A stretch of 13,890 nt of DNA from JALSRY01 sp964428275. Lineage in GTDB: Bacteria; Planctomycetota; Phycisphaerae; UBA1845; Fen-1342. A program made the translations under genes and the position numbers. The notes below the pieces were generated by a model. The model was given only the letters and a program-made list of their open reading frames with translations, did not search any database and was not told where the DNA came from. This document shows positions 7,164 through 13,812 of this stretch, piece by piece. Position 1 is the stretch's first letter. Each line of letters starts with the position of its first letter. The DNA lies in contig CAYRXN010000124.1 in the NCBI GenBank assembly GCA_964428275.1, forward strand, positions 1 through 13,890. The letters run 5' to 3'.

Positions 7164-7192
7164 ATGAAAAATGGCTGAGGAACCCCTATGAT
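7164..7192 (+). promoter_or_regulatory. Candidate promoter for the TIGR03790/dockerin gene
   Basis: ATGAAA (7164-7169) and TATGAT (7187-7192) are 17 bases apart. They match the -35 at four of six and the -10 at five of six positions. The start point would be near 7199, with about 54 bases of leader. Confidence 0.45.
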
Positions 7193-7237
7193 CTGGTTGA
7201 GCGGTACCGGGGCTGACGAAACGGGAGCTTTCAATTC

Positions 7238-7244
7238 GAGGAGG
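7238..7244 (+). promoter_or_regulatory. Strong Shine-Dalgarno GAGGAGG
   Basis: GAGGAGG ends eight bases before the ATG at 7253 and fixes that codon as the start of the TIGR03790/dockerin gene. It is one of the strongest ribosome binding sites in the window, suggesting good expression. Confidence 0.8.
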
Positions 7245-7252
7245 TCGGGAAG

Positions 7253-9406
7253 ATGATCGGACCGAACAGAACCATCGCCAACGGGGCCACATGGGCACTC
7301 ATGCTCGCAGCCGCTGCGTTGTCCGCCCACGCGGGCGGCACGCCCGAAAACGCCGTGCTCGTCGTTGATCCGTCGCGCACCGACGCCATGTACATCGCGA
7401 ATTACTACATGAGCGCGCGGGACATCCCCGCGATCAACGTCCTCTACATGGACCCCACGGCGCCGGACTATCCCACCTTCGCCGATCAGAACGTCGATGC
7501 CCTGTTCGGCACGCTGACCAACCTCGGCATTCTCGATCACACGGACTACATCGTGCTGCCGCCGGCGGCGTCGTTCTATGTCAGCGCCCCGGACCTCATC
7601 ACCGATCTCTGCTCCCCGGTGCGGCGACTCTCGATCTCCTCGGCGTACACGCTCGCATTCATCAGGGATCGCATCCTCAGCACCGACATGACCTCGACGC
7701 GCCGGAACCGCTACGCCAGCGACGAGAACGTACCGCTCGGATTCGACAGCAACATCCTCTGGCGTCAGGGGTATCCCAGCGATACCGGCACCGGCCAGTA
7801 CTACTTCCTCGGCGCTTACCTGGGTTACACGGGCGCGCGTGGCAATACCGTCCCCGAAATCATCGCCTTGATCGACCGCAGCGTCGCGGCCGACGCCACG
7901 TTTCCGGCCGGCACGTTCTATTTCATGCAGACCACCGACAGCGCCCGCAGCGGCCCGCGCGACGGAAGCTTCGACGCGATCGTCGCCGAGATCCAGGCCG
8001 CCGGCGGCAACGCCGAACACCTCTATGACATTCTCCCGCTGGGCCACTACGACGCCCTGGGCATCATGACCGGCTGGGCCACGCTCGATATCGAGGGCGG
8101 CGACTTCGCGATCCTGCCCGGCGCCTTCTGCGACCACCTGACCAGTTGGGCCGCGACGTTCGACGGCGCCTCGCAGACCAAGGTGTCCAGCTGGATTCGC
8201 AAAGGTGCCAGCGGTTCGTGGGGAGCGGTCGAGGAACCCTGCAACTACAGCGGCAAGTTCCCCCACGCGCGCATGCACCTCTACTACTACCTGGGCCTCT
8301 CCCTCGGCGAAGCCGTCTACCGCAGCGTCAACTACATTCCCTTCCAGGGACTGCTCTACGGCGACCCGCTCACGCGGCCCTTCGCCTATCTTCCGACCGT
8401 GGACGTGCCCGACGCCCCGACCGGCCCCGTCTCGGGCGTCATCACCCTCACGCCCGACGCGACCGCCACGAGTCCCGGCGCCCAGATCGCGGCGCTCGAT
8501 CTGCTGATCGACGGCGTCCTGTACGAAACGATCGCTCCCGGAGACGCGTTCAGCGTCGATACGGCCGACCTCGGCGACGGCTGGCACGACCTGCGCGTCC
8601 TGGCCTACGACGACACCGACCAGCGTTTCACCGGCCGCTGGGTCGGCGCGATGACCACCGCCAACCGCGGCCGATCGGTCGCGCTGGTCGCTTCCCCGAC
8701 CACCGGCAACTGGACCACCACGTTCACGGCCGACATTGCCGCCGCCGGCGGGGACGTTGCCGAAGTGCGGCTGCTGCACAACGGCCGCGTCGTCGCGGCC
8801 GAGAGCGGTGCTTCCGCGTCGCTGCAGGTCTACGGGCTCACGCTCGGCGCGGGTCCGGCCCGCGTCCAGGCCGAAGCCCTCTTTGCCGACGGGCGGAAGG
8901 TGCGCAGCGCGCCGCAGGTGCTCGACATCGACTACGCCGGCGACACGCCCGCCGGTCAGCCGCCGGTGGCGTTCGACTACACCAAGTACGTCCTCGGGCG
9001 GGAGCCGGTCGTGGTCGAGCTGCCCGCGACCTACGACGACCCCAACGCGACGCTGACCTTCACCGTGCTGACCCAGCCGGCGCAGGCGACGGTCGTGTCC
9101 GGCACCGGCCCGTATCGGCTGCTCCGGGTCGATCCGCTCGCCGAAGGCACCGACACGATGACCTTCCAGGTGTCCAGCCCGAGCGGTGATTCCAACGTCG
9201 CCACCGTCACGATCGTGTACGTCTCGTGCCTGGGCGATATCACCGGCGATGGCACGGTCGATCTGGCCGATCTCGCCGCGATGCTCGCCAACTACGGCAT
9301 GACCGCCGACGCCACGCTCGAAGACGGCGACATCGACGGCGACGGCGACGTGGACCTGAGCGACCTGGCGATCCTGCTGGCCCATTACGGCGACACCTGC
9401 GGCTGA
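7253..9406 (+). CDS. Exported TIGR03790-family protein with Ig/cadherin-like region and C-terminal type I dockerin
   Basis: A 717-residue secreted protein. Residues 1-27 are a signal peptide with likely cleavage after AHA. Residues about 31-380 match the TIGR03790 pattern: PENAVLVVDPSRTDAMYIANYY...RDIPAINV at the start, and a late block with TSWAATFDG, a GASGSWGAVEEP loop (318-329) and FQGLLYGDPLTRPFA (364-378). The function of that family is unknown. Beta-rich Ig-like segments follow at about 390-560, then a cadherin/VCBS-like segment at about 568-656. The C-terminus carries two calcium-binding dockerin repeats, GDITGDGTVDLADLAAMLANYG (661-682) and GDIDGDGDVDLSDLAILLAHYG (692-713), enclosed by C659 and C716. 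Dockerins normally bind cohesins; none is encoded here, so the module may serve as a surface-sorting or attachment tag. It has its own promoter and is divergent from recG. Confidence 0.85.
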   Translation: MIGPNRTIANGATWALMLAAAALSAHAGGTPENAVLVVDPSRTDAMYIANYYMSARDIPAINVLYMDPTAPDYPTFADQNVDALFGTLTNLGILDHTDYIVLPPAASFYVSAPDLITDLCSPVRRLSISSAYTLAFIRDRILSTDMTSTRRNRYASDENVPLGFDSNILWRQGYPSDTGTGQYYFLGAYLGYTGARGNTVPEIIALIDRSVAADATFPAGTFYFMQTTDSARSGPRDGSFDAIVAEIQAAGGNAEHLYDILPLGHYDALGIMTGWATLDIEGGDFAILPGAFCDHLTSWAATFDGASQTKVSSWIRKGASGSWGAVEEPCNYSGKFPHARMHLYYYLGLSLGEAVYRSVNYIPFQGLLYGDPLTRPFAYLPTVDVPDAPTGPVSGVITLTPDATATSPGAQIAALDLLIDGVLYETIAPGDAFSVDTADLGDGWHDLRVLAYDDTDQRFTGRWVGAMTTANRGRSVALVASPTTGNWTTTFTADIAAAGGDVAEVRLLHNGRVVAAESGASASLQVYGLTLGAGPARVQAEALFADGRKVRSAPQVLDIDYAGDTPAGQPPVAFDYTKYVLGREPVVVELPATYDDPNATLTFTVLTQPAQATVVSGTGPYRLLRVDPLAEGTDTMTFQVSSPSGDSNVATVTIVYVSCLGDITGDGTVDLADLAAMLANYGMTADATLEDGDIDGDGDVDLSDLAILLAHYGDTCG

Positions 9407-9463
9407 AGCGCCGCACGCGCCCCGGCGTGGCGCAACGGCGCCCGGTCCCGGCGTTACGATTCC

Positions 9464-9496
9464 CCGGTGCCTCGGCTTCTCGAGCCGGGGGACCGG
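9464..9496 (+). terminator. Hairpin between the dockerin gene and the TPR gene
   Basis: Fourteen bases (9464-9477) pair with 9483-9496 around the loop TCTCG, with one G-G mismatch and one G-T pair. It lies 57 bases after the dockerin gene's stop and 32 bases before the TPR gene's start. No T-tract follows, so it may act as a weak or factor-dependent terminator, or as an mRNA processing or stability element. Confidence 0.45.
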
Positions 9497-9528
9497 CGCC
9501 GGCTTACGCAACCGGAACGGCCCACGGC

Positions 9529-10605
9529 ATGAAAGCGGTCCTGTACGCATTTATTGCGGTATGCGCCCTGCTGGCGGCGATGGGGCTGTGGGCTGCGCTA
9601 GACGCGGTGCGCGCGGCACCGGAGCCGGCTCCTCGGGACGTGCGCCCCACGCCACCGTCCACGATACCGCAACGCCCCGCACCGGCCTTTCGGTCCCGCA
9701 CCGGCGAGCCCCGGTCGGTCGCCTCCCGCCCCACGCGGCGCGGGCGGAGTGGCGCCTTGACGCCACCGGCGAGTGCCGCGTCTGCGCCATCCGCTTCGAA
9801 GCACATGGTCGTCGCCAGTTCCCGGATCCACTGGGTCGACGACGGAGCCCGGACGCGCGCCCAGCGCCGCTTCGCGGAGCTCCGCGACCTGCTCGCCGCC
9901 GACCCATCCAACGACGGCGCCCTGCGGCAGGCCCTGCGCCTCGCACGCCGGCTCGACTGGCCCAACGAATCTTGCGACCTGCTCGGCCGACTCGTACTGC
10001 TGAACCCGGACGACATCGAGCTGCGGGCGGCGCTTGCCACCGAACTGATGCGTCTGGAGCGGTGGATCGAAGCCCTGCCGCATCTGCGCCGCGTCACGCG
10101 GGCCCGCCCGCGCGACCCGCAGGCGTGGTACAACCTCGCCATCGCCCATCAGGCGGCCGGACACCTGACCGAGGCCCTGCGCGCCTGGACAGAGGTGATC
10201 GAACTCGATCCCGCCAGCGCCGATGCGTGGGCCCGGCGCGGCGAAGTACAGCTCGATCTGCGCCGCTGGTCGTCGGCCGCCGCGGACTTCGAGCAGGCCC
10301 TGCGGCTCGATGCGGACCTCGTGGACGCCGCTCTCAATCTGGCGCTGACGCGCAGCCGACTCGGGCAGTACGAGCAGGCCCGCGCCGTGCTGCTACCGTT
10401 GCTCGACCGCCACCCACGCAACATCTTCATACTCAACCGGTTGGCCCAGGTCGCCTGGAGTCGCACCTGCGATTCCCCACCCGACGCGGCCGGCGCCCGG
10501 GAGACAGCGCGCTGGTGTCGCCGATCGCTCGACATCGTGGCGGCGCAGCCGGAAATCCGTGACCTGCTGGCCCGCGCGATCGAGGCGGCGGAGAGCGCCC
10601 CATAG
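9529..10605 (+). CDS. Membrane-anchored TPR-repeat protein
   Basis: A 358-residue protein. Residues 3-23 (AVLYAFIAVCALLAAMGLWAA) form an N-terminal membrane anchor or uncleaved signal. Next comes a low-complexity Pro/Arg/Ala/Ser linker to about 95. A helical domain then carries about four tetratricopeptide repeats between 162 and 297, for example PQAWYNLAIAHQAAGHLTEALRAW (197-220) and ADAWARRGEVQLDLRRWSSAAADFEQAL (231-258). TPRs mediate protein-protein contacts, so it is probably an assembly or scaffold factor on the outer face of the membrane; partners are unknown. The frame stays open upstream to 9226, but that part overlaps the dockerin gene in another frame. The ATG at 9529 directly precedes the membrane segment. 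The ribosome binding site is weak. Confidence 0.8.
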   Translation: MKAVLYAFIAVCALLAAMGLWAALDAVRAAPEPAPRDVRPTPPSTIPQRPAPAFRSRTGEPRSVASRPTRRGRSGALTPPASAASAPSASKHMVVASSRIHWVDDGARTRAQRRFAELRDLLAADPSNDGALRQALRLARRLDWPNESCDLLGRLVLLNPDDIELRAALATELMRLERWIEALPHLRRVTRARPRDPQAWYNLAIAHQAAGHLTEALRAWTEVIELDPASADAWARRGEVQLDLRRWSSAAADFEQALRLDADLVDAALNLALTRSRLGQYEQARAVLLPLLDRHPRNIFILNRLAQVAWSRTCDSPPDAAGARETARWCRRSLDIVAAQPEIRDLLARAIEAAESAP

Positions 10606-10628
10606 CCGCACCGGCGCGCCGGCTGCGG
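10606..10628 (+). terminator. Strong GC hairpin right after the TPR gene, containing CCGGCGCGCCGG
   Basis: Starting at the base after the TAG stop, CCGCA (10606-10610) pairs with TGCGG (10624-10628), enclosing the palindrome CCGGCGCGCCGG (10611-10622) with one unpaired C at 10623. The stem is strong, but TAAACCCGCC follows rather than T's. It may be a terminator lacking a U-tract. The palindrome is the second copy of the one at 7104-7115. Confidence 0.45.
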
Positions 10629-10650
10629 TAAACCCGCCCCCTCTGGTTGC

Positions 10651-10679
10651 TTGCATCGCGCCAGGTGGGCCGCTAACGT
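10651..10679 (+). promoter_or_regulatory. Weak candidate promoter for fabI
   Basis: TTGCAT (10651-10656) and TAACGT (10674-10679) are 17 bases apart. Each matches its consensus at only three of six positions, so this is a spacing-based guess. Confidence 0.22.
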
Positions 10680-10729
10680 TGTCCGACCTGATGCGGATCC
10701 GTTGGGCCGGGCCACCGTGGGAGTGATCG

Positions 10730-11503
10730 ATGGGGTTGATGGAAGGCAAGAAGGGCTTGATCTTCGGCGTGGCGAACGACCGTTCGCTCGCCTGGCATAT
10801 CGCGGAGAAGCTCCACCGGGAAGGGGCCGCGCTGGGCTTTACCCACCTGCCGCCGCCCAAGATGGAACGGCGTGTGCGCCTGCTGGCCGAGCCGATCGGC
10901 GCCAAGGTGATCCTGCCGTGTGACGTGACCGACGACGACCAGATCGAGCGCGTGTTCCGCGAAGCGCACGAGGTCATGGGAGATTTCGATTTCGTCCTGC
11001 ACTCGATCGCGTTCGCCAACCGGGCGGCACTGGCCAATCCGTTTTTCCAGACCACGCGCGGCGATTTCCTCCAGGCGATGGAGATCAGCGCCTATTCGCT
11101 CGTGGCGCTGGCGAGGTTCGGCTTGCCGTATATGGCCGAGGGCGGGGCCATGCTGACGCTGTCGTACATGGGCTCGGTCAAGATGATCCCCGGCTACAAC
11201 GTGATGGGCGTATGCAAGGCGGCACTCGAGTCGGCGGTCCGCTACCTCGCGGGCGAACTCGGCCGCGAGAAAGCGATCCGTGTCAACGCGATTTCCGCCG
11301 GCCCGGTGCAGACGCTCTCAGCGGCCGGCGTGAGCGGTTTTGACAAGATTCTGCGCCACTATCCGCAAAAAGCCCCGCTCCACCGCAACATCCGCGCCCA
11401 CGAGGTCGGCAACGCCGGACTCTATCTCCTGAGCGACCTCTCCAGCGGCGTCACCGGCGAAATCCACTACGTGGACGCCGGCTATAACATCGTGGGGTGG
11501 TAG
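10730..11503 (+). CDS. fabI: Enoyl-[acyl-carrier-protein] reductase (NADH) FabI
   Basis: A 257-residue short-chain dehydrogenase-type enoyl-ACP reductase. It catalyses the last step of each fatty-acid elongation cycle in the cytoplasm, reducing trans-2-enoyl-ACP with NAD(P)H. The cofactor-binding start is GLIFGVANDRSLAWHIA (9-25), and CDVTDD is at 64-69. The catalytic residues are Y146, Y156 and K163 (LSYMGSVKMIPGYNVMGVCK), the FabI arrangement with the same numbers as E. coli. RVNAISAGPVQTLSAAG (184-200) and the closing GEIHYVDAGYNIVGW are also typical. The length is standard. GGGAG (10719-10723) ends six bases before the chosen ATG. A second ATG at 10739 is possible but less well placed. 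The gene stands alone between hairpins, without other fatty-acid genes nearby. Confidence 0.97.
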   Translation: MGLMEGKKGLIFGVANDRSLAWHIAEKLHREGAALGFTHLPPPKMERRVRLLAEPIGAKVILPCDVTDDDQIERVFREAHEVMGDFDFVLHSIAFANRAALANPFFQTTRGDFLQAMEISAYSLVALARFGLPYMAEGGAMLTLSYMGSVKMIPGYNVMGVCKAALESAVRYLAGELGREKAIRVNAISAGPVQTLSAAGVSGFDKILRHYPQKAPLHRNIRAHEVGNAGLYLLSDLSSGVTGEIHYVDAGYNIVGW

Positions 11504-11749
11504 CCCGTGCACCGCGCGTCCGCCAGCAAGAGGGACGGAAGACACTGAGGCCCTGAGGCAACAGGGCGGCGATACGACGAGCCCCTGCAAACCGGGCGCT
11601 GCCCGGCATGATCCAGCGTCGCGCCATCGCGCTTACCGGTCAGGCACAAGCGTTGCGTTTGTTGCGGGGGTGGTGCCGGGCAGAGCTCGGCCTGCCTGTC
11701 TCGTTGTTTCGTTGTCCCGTCGTGACGAACCCGGGAAAGTCTGGACCAC
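11504..11749. other. 246-base intergenic region between fabI and larE
   Basis: No gene is seen. It holds a perfect hairpin, CCGGGC (11592-11597) with GCCCGG (11601-11606) around GCT, and a short imperfect tandem repeat at 11699-11722. No good promoter for larE could be recognised. Confidence 0.5.
11699..11722 (+). repeat. Imperfect 8-base tandem repeat, three units
   Basis: Three consecutive units read TCTCGTTG, TTTCGTTG and TCCCGTCG, with C, G and T dominating. The array ends 27 bases before the larE start. It may be a dispersed intergenic repeat or a chance T/C-rich run. Confidence 0.35.
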
Positions 11750-12613
11750 ATGCGCCGCCAGATCGCCGCACAATATGCCAAGCTCCAACAGCATCTCCGC
11801 TCGCTGGGCTCCGTGCTGGTCGCTTTCTCCGGCGGCGTGGACAGCGCGCTGCTGCTCAAGGCGGCGGTGGAAACGCTGGGGCGGGAGAAAGTGCTCGCCG
11901 TCACGGGGCGCAGCCCCGCAGTGCCCCGCGCCGACCTCGCAGACGCGCACCGACTGGCGACCGAGATCGGCGCCCGGCACGAGTTTCTCGATACCGGCGA
12001 GTTCGAGAACCCGCAGTACACCGCAAACCCCGCGGATCGCTGCTACCACTGCAAGAACGAGCTCTTTGCCCGGCTGCGTGCGCTCGCACGCGAGCGCGGC
12101 CTCGCCGCCGTCGTCAATGGCGACAACGCCGACGATCTCGGCGACTACCGCCCCGGGCGCGCCGCGGCCGATTGCCACGCGGTCCGCAGCCCGCTAGCCC
12201 AGTGCGGGATCGGCAAAGCGGCGCTGCGTGAAATGGCGGCGGCGCTGGGGTTGTCGGTAGCGGACAAGCCGGCCTCGCCGTGTCTGTCGTCGCGCGTGCA
12301 GTATGGCGAGCAGATCACGCCCGAAAAACTCCAGCGCATCGACGCCGCCGAAACGCTGCTGCGTGAGATGGGCTTCGCTCCCTGCCGCGTCCGTCACCAC
12401 GGCGATCTCGCCCGGATCGAGGTGACGCCCGCGCAGATCGAACGTCTGGCGGCGGGGGAAGCCCGCCTGCGGATCGAGCGGGCCCTGCGCGAACTGGGCT
12501 ACCGCTACGTCACGCTCGATATGCGCGGCTTCCGCTCGGGCAGCATGAACGAGCGGCTGCCGATTGCGAAACCGCCACCAGCCGGCCCCTCACGCAATTC
12601 CGAGCCGGTCTGA
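11750..12613 (+). CDS. larE: LarE-type ATP-dependent sulfur transferase, three-cysteine form
   Basis: A 287-residue PP-loop protein. LarE adenylates and then thiolates the nicotinate-derived substrate made by LarB, a step toward the nickel-pincer nucleotide cofactor of lactate racemase and related LarA enzymes. The ATP-binding SGGVDS is at 27-32, GDNADDLGDYRPGR at 124-137, and the sulfur-donor loop KPASPCLSSR at 173-182 with C178. VRHHGDLARIEV (214-225), YRYVTLDMRGFRSGSMNE (251-268) and the length are typical. It also has C98 and C101 in NPADRCYHCK (93-102). The sacrificial LarE of Lactiplantibacillus has only the donor Cys, while three-Cys homologues are linked to a [4Fe-4S] cluster. No larA, larB or larC is in the window. 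The ribosome binding site is modest (GGGAAAG, 11733-11739). Confidence 0.9.
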   Translation: MRRQIAAQYAKLQQHLRSLGSVLVAFSGGVDSALLLKAAVETLGREKVLAVTGRSPAVPRADLADAHRLATEIGARHEFLDTGEFENPQYTANPADRCYHCKNELFARLRALARERGLAAVVNGDNADDLGDYRPGRAAADCHAVRSPLAQCGIGKAALREMAAALGLSVADKPASPCLSSRVQYGEQITPEKLQRIDAAETLLREMGFAPCRVRHHGDLARIEVTPAQIERLAAGEARLRIERALRELGYRYVTLDMRGFRSGSMNERLPIAKPPPAGPSRNSEPV

Positions 12614-12617
12614 AAAA

Positions 12618-12635
12618 AAGCCCCGCCGGGGGCTT
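12618..12635 (-). terminator. Intrinsic-terminator-like hairpin with its T-tract on the minus strand
   Basis: AAGCCCC (12618-12624) pairs with GGGGCTT (12629-12635) around a four-base loop. The A-run at 12613-12619 precedes it on the plus strand, so on the minus strand the stem is followed by seven T's, the classic intrinsic form. It begins inside the larE stop region. On the plus strand only TT follows. No minus-strand gene is seen just to its right, so it may act as a 3' hairpin for larE or block antisense transcription into larE. Confidence 0.5.
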
Positions 12636-12652
12636 GCACAGTCTCGCTGTGC
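12636..12652 (+). repeat. Perfect 6-bp inverted repeat directly after the first hairpin
   Basis: GCACAG (12636-12641) and CTGTGC (12647-12652) flank the loop TCTCG. It abuts the previous hairpin, so a plus-strand transcript would carry two stem-loops in tandem after larE. The T's that follow are scattered, not a tract. Confidence 0.45.
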
Positions 12653-12667
12653 GTGTCTAAACTACGC

Positions 12668-12673
12668 AGGTGA
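12668..12673 (+). promoter_or_regulatory. Shine-Dalgarno AGGTGA supporting the start at 12680
   Basis: AGGTGA ends six bases before the ATG at 12680. It is the best ribosome binding site upstream of the second prepilin-like gene and favours the long-leader form of the protein. Confidence 0.5.
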
Positions 12674-12679
12674 CACGTG

Positions 12680-13693
12680 ATGCGTGCGCTTCGCCCGCAT
12701 CCTTCCCTGGGCTCTTTTTTTTGGATGGTCGATATGCTCAGCCAAGCATATCGCTTTCGACGATGCCGACCGGAGGATGGCGGTGCGCTGGCGCGGACCA
12801 ACGCGACGCCCGCGCGCCGCGCACCGTGCCGGCGCAGCTGCGCGCGTGCCACCCGCAACATCCGGCTCGCGAACGATCGGCGGGCGTTTACGCTCATCGA
12901 ACTCCTGGTGGTCGTCGCGGTCATCGGAATCCTGCTGGGGATCATGTTGCCCTCGCTCGGAGCGGCCCGCGCCCGCGCCCGTGAGACGACCTGCGCTTCG
13001 CGGCTGCGCCAATGGGGCATCGCGTTTGCCTGTTACGCCAACGAGAACCGCGCGTACTGGCCGCACTGCGACGGTCTCGACCGCGGCCCACGCGATCTGC
13101 ACGATCCGCACATCAGCCGCGAGGATCTCGCCGACTGGTTCGGCTGGGTGGACGTCCTTCCGCCGATGCTCGGCCTGAAGCCCTGGCGCGACCACCCGCT
13201 CTACCAGCGGCCGGACCAGGCCACGTTCTTCCAGTGCCCTTTCGGCGTACCGCTGGAGGGCCGGCGCACGTACAGCTACCGCCCGGAGCGCTCCGGCTGG
13301 TTCAGCTACGCGATGAACTCGTGCCTGGAACTCGACCGCAACGCCTGGGCGCCGCCCGGCGGCGTCGGCTACCCGATGCCCTCGTTCCTCGACACGGGCA
13401 AGATCCGCTCGCCGTCGCTGGTGATCGTCCTGTTCGACCAGTTGCTCGATCCGGACAAGGGTTACAACGGCCAGCAGGTCAACCGCAGCGCCGGCAAGCA
13501 TTGCGGCAGCTATCCCAAGGCGTTCGCGGCCCGGCATCCGCGCGGCGGAAGCAAACTCGGCGGCAACCTGCTGCTGGCCGACGGCCACGCGAAATGGCAG
13601 GAGAGCGTCTGGAAGGACGACTGGGATCCCGACCTGGAGGTGCCGCCGCGGGATGATGTCAACTGGTATCCGTACCCGGTCGTGGGTTATTAG
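12680..13693 (+). CDS. Prepilin-type N-terminal cleavage/methylation protein with an unusually long leader
   Basis: A 337-residue pseudopilin-like exported protein, related in design to the one at 3693. The class III signal is A69 followed by FTLIELLVVVAVIGILLGIMLPSL (70-93), with the conserved Glu at +5 (E74). The exported domain has several Cys (C105, C118, C130, C186, C215, C275) and the late motif LLLADGHAKWQ (297-307). The leader before the cleavage site is 69 residues, ending in an Arg-rich stretch, whereas 6-20 is usual. No closer ATG, GTG or TTG is in frame; a second ATG at 12734 would still leave 51. The leader DNA contains a T8 run (12715-12722) and a perfect inverted repeat (12731-12752). 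The start is therefore less certain than the rest. No partner genes are adjacent apart from the truncated exported protein to the right. Confidence 0.82.
   Translation: MRALRPHPSLGSFFWMVDMLSQAYRFRRCRPEDGGALARTNATPARRAPCRRSCARATRNIRLANDRRAFTLIELLVVVAVIGILLGIMLPSLGAARARARETTCASRLRQWGIAFACYANENRAYWPHCDGLDRGPRDLHDPHISREDLADWFGWVDVLPPMLGLKPWRDHPLYQRPDQATFFQCPFGVPLEGRRTYSYRPERSGWFSYAMNSCLELDRNAWAPPGGVGYPMPSFLDTGKIRSPSLVIVLFDQLLDPDKGYNGQQVNRSAGKHCGSYPKAFAARHPRGGSKLGGNLLLADGHAKWQESVWKDDWDPDLEVPPRDDVNWYPYPVVGY
12715..12722 (+). other. Run of eight T's in the leader of the second prepilin-like gene
   Basis: Eight consecutive T's stand out in this GC-rich region. They encode Phe-Phe and the first base of Trp in the long leader. 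GCCC (12693-12696) and GGGC (12709-12712) just upstream could form a weak stem, so the run may instead be the T-tract of a weak terminator after larE. It is also a potential slippage site. Confidence 0.4.
12731..12752. repeat. Perfect 8-bp inverted repeat GATATGCT / AGCATATC
   Basis: GATATGCT (12731-12738) and AGCATATC (12745-12752) are exact reverse complements separated by six bases. This AT-richer dyad is unlike the surrounding DNA. It could be a regulator's operator or an RNA hairpin. It covers the alternative ATG at 12734. Confidence 0.55.
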
Positions 13694-13812
13694 CGCGGGG
13701 CCGGCGGCCGCCCCCTGGGGTGTGCGGCGGGCCGCGGTGCCCCGGTGAACGAAGTGGGGGTTGTGTTCTTCGAAGGCGAAAGAAGCATCGCCGAACACGG
13801 AGAGGAGTGAGC
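13694..13812. other. Intergenic region with GC hairpins before the truncated exported-protein gene
   Basis: GGGGC (13697-13701) can pair with GCCCC nearby, and GGGG...CCCC with an inner GCGG/CCGC forms a second stem (about 13717-13744). These may end the prepilin-like transcript but have no T-tract. No clear promoter was found. AGGAG (13803-13807) is a good Shine-Dalgarno five bases before the ATG at 13813. Confidence 0.4.

Larger units (their letters stand above)
6960..7252. other. Divergent promoter region between recG and the TIGR03790/dockerin gene
   Basis: A 293-base non-coding stretch. It holds an extended -10 for recG on the minus strand (7015-7023), a 12-base GC palindrome (7104-7115), and a -35/-10 pair plus a strong Shine-Dalgarno for the plus-strand gene (7164-7244). 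GATTCGAACC at 7139-7148 looks like a tRNA T-loop complement, but no tRNA folds around it. Confidence 0.6.

Noticed and set aside
6960..7298. N-terminal extension of RecG to 7298
   Set aside because: The added 113 residues have no RecG similarity, would overlap the start of the divergent gene, and would contain the extended -10 at 7015-7023.
9226..9528. Extension of the TPR gene upstream to 9226
   Set aside because: It overlaps the dockerin repeats in another frame and is Arg-rich shadow; the ATG at 9529 leads directly into the membrane segment.
7016..9550. 844-codon minus-strand frame opposite the TIGR03790/dockerin gene
   Set aside because: Despite its length, it shows only the Val/Asp/Gly/Arg alternation typical of antisense to a GC-rich gene. 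The plus-strand gene has a signal peptide, dockerin repeats and a strong Shine-Dalgarno.
10997..11023. FabI residue A94 at the position of E. coli G93, a known triclosan-resistance site
   Set aside because: Alanine at this site is common in sensitive FabI proteins such as that of Staphylococcus aureus, so it does not indicate resistance.
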